Part shown: positions 61,717 to 64,000 of the stretch, one piece after another
How positions within the stretch are numbered: position 1 is the stretch's first letter
How the letters are laid out: every line of letters starts with the position of its first letter
From: Lachnospiraceae bacterium XBB2008
GTDB taxonomy: Bacteria; Bacillota; Clostridia; Lachnospirales; Lachnospiraceae
Reading direction: 5' to 3'
Assembly (NCBI GenBank): GCA_900102235.1
Contig: FMVL01000003.1
Location: 620,001 to 684,000, forward strand
DNA length: 64,000 nt
The notes under the pieces: model-generated
The model's input: only the letters and a program-made list of their open reading frames with translations
Databases searched by the model: none
What the model was told of the DNA's origin: nothing
Translations under genes and position numbers: made by a program

Positions 61717-61782
61717 AACCATACCGCCTTTCATTGTGGGGAGCATCGCTCCGTTTCCTTACTGTAAGGTCAGTATAATTTT

Positions 61783-61831
61783 TCCGGAAAAAGAAAAGGT
61801 CGCCCGGCATGCGACAATTGCACACCGGGCG
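61783..61831 (-). terminator. Terminator after the macro-domain gene
   Basis: 7-bp outer stem CGCCCGG/CCGGGCG (61801-61807 and 61825-61831) plus an inner TGC/GCA pair, followed on the minus strand by ACCTTTTCTTTTT. It separates the macro-domain gene from the VWA and hydrolase genes. Confidence 0.75.
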
Positions 61832-61878
61832 TTCACGCGTTCAAACTGATCTTAAAAATATCGGCAGATCATATCGTT

Positions 61879-63111
61879 TCAGGCTCCGAGGAGCGGCTGG
61901 TCATATTCAAAAAGCGCCAGATTGATACTGTATGTATCATAGATCCCGTTCTGGATAAAATACTCGATTATCAGATCAAATCTGGAACTTGGCGAAAGTG
62001 CGTACCCGGCTCTGGCAAGCATGTCCTTAGTCTCATCAAGACTGAGTTTCAACGCGAGCGCAAAAGCCACCGCCGTGATCTTTTTCGGCTGATAATCCTT
62101 ATTGGCGCGGATCTTGGAAAAGAGTTTCCGGTCTACGTTGGCGCGCTTATATACTTCTACGTCCGTAAAACCTTTCTCATCTATCAGGTGAAGCAGACTC
62201 TCCTGCCAGGTATCGGATATGTGTGATACGGCATCATCAAGTGTCTTGGGCGAGCCCTTTTTCTTGCCGAGCGAACCATTTTTCCTGCCGGGCGAACCGA
62301 TATGCAGACCATGGGGTTTGGATGCCATCGGTGCGGAAGATGCACATGAGAATACAGGTTCTGAAGATCGATCCTCATCACTCAAGTCAGAATCCATATC
62401 GGCCATCGGCATGGAATGCATGGGTTCCTCTTCAGGCATAAGAGGGACAGAATCACTCCGCCCGGAGGTTTCGCTCCCGGATGCACCTAACAGATGACCG
62501 AATAGTCTCCGTCTTCTGGGCTCTGAATGTGCCAGATGCCCAAAGGCTTCCGCGCTCCCGTATTCTTCATCGATCTGCTCGGTTACGTAGTTATTGTCTA
62601 TGAACTCATCAACACCCGCAAAGATCTGTCCGGACAGTTCAAATGACTTAGGATCGAATACAACGAGAGTTATCTCCATCTCATGATCGGACAGAAATTC
62701 GCTGAATACCGATATGGCCGTCTGCAGGGCTTTGTCCTTCGGAAAGCCGTACACACCTGTAGATATCAGCGGAAAAGCAATACTCTCGCATCCAAGTTTA
62801 CCGGCCAGTTTCAGACTGTTCTCATAGCACTTTCTGAGGTTCTCGAACTCGCCATGCTCACCGCCGTCCCATGCGGGTCCGACCGTATGAATGATATATT
62901 TCGCCTGCAATGCAAAAGCGGGAGTAGCCTTAGCTTCGCCCACTTCCATGGTGCCGATCTTTGCCCGTTCCGCAAGCAGTTCATCAGCGCCTGCTGCCGT
63001 ATAGATTGCCCCATCCGTTCCGCTTCCGTAGCACGGATCCGGATTGGCCGTATTCACGATCGCATCAGCAGCGACCTTGGTTATATCGTTTCGAATGATC
63101 TGAAATGCCAT
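61879..63111 (-). CDS. Macro-domain protein with C-terminal helical domain
   Basis: 410-residue protein. Residues about 1-165 are a macro domain (IVNTANPDPCYGSGTDGAIY, FPLISTGVYGFPKDKA), which binds or hydrolyses ADP-ribose derivatives such as O-acetyl-ADP-ribose. A Ser/Pro/Gly-rich linker (about 190-285) leads to a C-terminal helical domain of about 120 residues (EVYKRANVDRKLFSKIRANKDYQPKKITAVAFALALKL in part), which resembles a helix-turn-helix-like unit seen in other clostridial macro proteins. Single gene, ended by a terminator. Confidence 0.88.
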   Translation of the reverse strand: MAFQIIRNDITKVAADAIVNTANPDPCYGSGTDGAIYTAAGADELLAERAKIGTMEVGEAKATPAFALQAKYIIHTVGPAWDGGEHGEFENLRKCYENSLKLAGKLGCESIAFPLISTGVYGFPKDKALQTAISVFSEFLSDHEMEITLVVFDPKSFELSGQIFAGVDEFIDNNYVTEQIDEEYGSAEAFGHLAHSEPRRRRLFGHLLGASGSETSGRSDSVPLMPEEEPMHSMPMADMDSDLSDEDRSSEPVFSCASSAPMASKPHGLHIGSPGRKNGSLGKKKGSPKTLDDAVSHISDTWQESLLHLIDEKGFTDVEVYKRANVDRKLFSKIRANKDYQPKKITAVAFALALKLSLDETKDMLARAGYALSPSSRFDLIIEYFIQNGIYDTYSINLALFEYDQPLLGA

Positions 63112-63190
63112 TGATCAGTTTTCCTCATAAATGATTGTACACAAAATATTCATATATAACATACGGAACAATCTTTTCAGATTGCCAAAA

Positions 63191-64000
63191 TCATTCCATC
63201 AAAGCCTCGCCGCTATCAATTTGTATCTTAGCTTTTATGATCCGTCTGAGAGATTCATCTATCCTGTCTTCCGAAATCCGTCCACTCTCATATGCACCAT
63301 AGATTCCTGTATATGCCGATTTTAGATTCCCAGGCATCAGTATCAAATCCGCCCCTGCTTCAAATGCTTTTAATGAGGCTTCTGCATCACTATACTTCTC
63401 CGATATTGCTCCCATATTCAGCGCATCGGTAATTACAATACCATCATATGCCAATTCTCCTCTAAGGATATCTATGATCATCATCTTAGAAAGAGAACAA
63501 GGAGTATCATCGCCTATCACATTCGGCAGGGAAATATGCGCTACCATAACCATATCTATATTGTTTTCTTTTGCAGTCGCAAAAGGGATCATTTCATTTT
63601 GAGATAATTCTTCGTGTGTTTTATTTGTATAAGCGTATCCTTTATGGGTATCCGCCTCAGTAGCTCCATGTCCCGGAAAATGCTTATATGTACTTAGTAT
63701 TCCATGTGCATGAAGGCCATCTGAATATGCTTTTGCATAATCCGATACTATGTTCGGATCGGAGCCGAATGATCGATCACCGATCACTCTGTTGCTATTG
63801 TTGGTAAGCACATCGACAACCGGAGCAAAATCGACATTAAACCCAAGATCTTCAAGATATGTGCCAATGGTATCACCACAATTATAGGCCTCTTCAACAC
63901 TTTCTATATTACCCATCGCCGGAATCTCTTCCACGCCGAATGCCGGGTTCTGAGCAATTCGTGTAACCCGCCCCCCTTCTTCATCTACACATAAGAACAT
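63191..64000 (-). CDS. Glycoside hydrolase family 3, NagZ-like (5' end outside window)
   Basis: At least 269 residues of a GH3 enzyme. The beta-N-acetylhexosaminidase signature KHFPGHGATEADTHKG is present, with CVDEEGGRVTRI at the start, ITDALNMGAI containing the catalytic Asp, and the usual end RIIKAKIQ. NagZ-type enzymes cleave GlcNAc from muropeptide fragments in cell-wall recycling. The ATG at 64000 is probably internal, since family members have about 60-100 residues before this point. Confidence 0.9.
   Translation of the reverse strand: MFLCVDEEGGRVTRIAQNPAFGVEEIPAMGNIESVEEAYNCGDTIGTYLEDLGFNVDFAPVVDVLTNNSNRVIGDRSFGSDPNIVSDYAKAYSDGLHAHGILSTYKHFPGHGATEADTHKGYAYTNKTHEELSQNEMIPFATAKENNIDMVMVAHISLPNVIGDDTPCSLSKMMIIDILRGELAYDGIVITDALNMGAISEKYSDAEASLKAFEAGADLILMPGNLKSAYTGIYGAYESGRISEDRIDESLRRIIKAKIQIDSGEALME

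Noticed and set aside
1-64000. tRNA or rRNA genes
   Set aside because: No cloverleaf-like GGTTCGAATCC segment outside coding sequence and no conserved rRNA stretches were noticed by eye; a covariance search was not possible.

Overview
The window looks like chromosome (or a large secondary replicon) of a moderate-GC Gram-positive anaerobe, most likely class Clostridia and probably Lachnospiraceae. Reasons: GGAGG-type ribosome binding sites almost everywhere, lipoproteins but no outer-membrane genes, a PolC-type polymerase relative, a proline-tRNA editing protein, a ferredoxin-type aldo/keto reductase and an oxygen-independent (radical SAM / U32) enzyme set. No rRNA, tRNA, CRISPR, integrase, transposase or relaxase was seen. 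Both ends cut through genes: an inositol monophosphatase at the left and a glycoside hydrolase family 3 enzyme at the right.

Layout. 1-15.6 kb is a housekeeping-like mosaic of mostly single genes: inositol phosphatase, EamA transporter, metallo-beta-lactamase-fold hydrolase, SCP2 protein, glycerate kinase, HD phosphohydrolase, prolyl-tRNA deacylase, sirtuin, DUF4153 membrane protein, lipoproteins, aldo/keto reductase, GNAT acetyltransferase, 2-hydroxyacid dehydrogenase and DnaQ-like exonuclease. At 12.7-13.3 kb there is a non-coding stretch with four 38-bp palindromic repeats.

15.7-29.6 kb is accessory. A left-pointing operon (SNF2-like helicase, MoxR AAA+ ATPase, metallopeptidase/VWA protein, PcfJ-domain protein) diverges from a CbxX-type AAA+ ATPase. 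A second left-pointing operon (PD-(D/E)XK nuclease-like protein, RNase J-like hydrolase, unknown protein) diverges from a small HTH regulator. A nearly identical 16-bp palindrome lies about 70 nt before both right-pointing genes, which suggests one regulon. 29.7-38.3 kb is a tight eight-gene left-pointing operon: two unknown proteins, a four-helix membrane protein, an OmpA-domain lipoprotein, a membrane zincin, a degenerate AAA+ protein, a VirD4/TraG-like ATPase and an unknown protein. No relaxase or VirB4 accompanies it. An XRE regulator with a textbook promoter diverges from it and leads a small operon with an Rel/SpoT-like protein that keeps the hydrolase and TGS domains but lacks the synthetase, a small acidic protein and a leucine-rich-repeat protein.

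42.7-50.5 kb is AT-rich and looks horizontally acquired. It holds three radical SAM enzymes, two U32-family proteins, a complete cysteinyl-tRNA synthetase and a 49-residue Cys-rich peptide gene that overlaps its radical SAM partner by one base (TAATG). I read this as a ribosomally made, post-translationally modified peptide cluster. A promoter, 10-codon ORF and strong terminator lie upstream. 50.6-52.8 kb carries three zinc-ribbon genes.

52.8-64 kb returns to the mosaic: a chimeric pseudogene made from two neighbouring gene families, two metallophosphoesterases, DUF1284 and HAD proteins, an 826-residue PolC-like protein lacking the proofreading domain, a paralogue of the membrane zincin, and an ADP-ribose group (ADP-ribosylglycohydrolase, VWA protein, macro-domain protein with a C-terminal helical domain).
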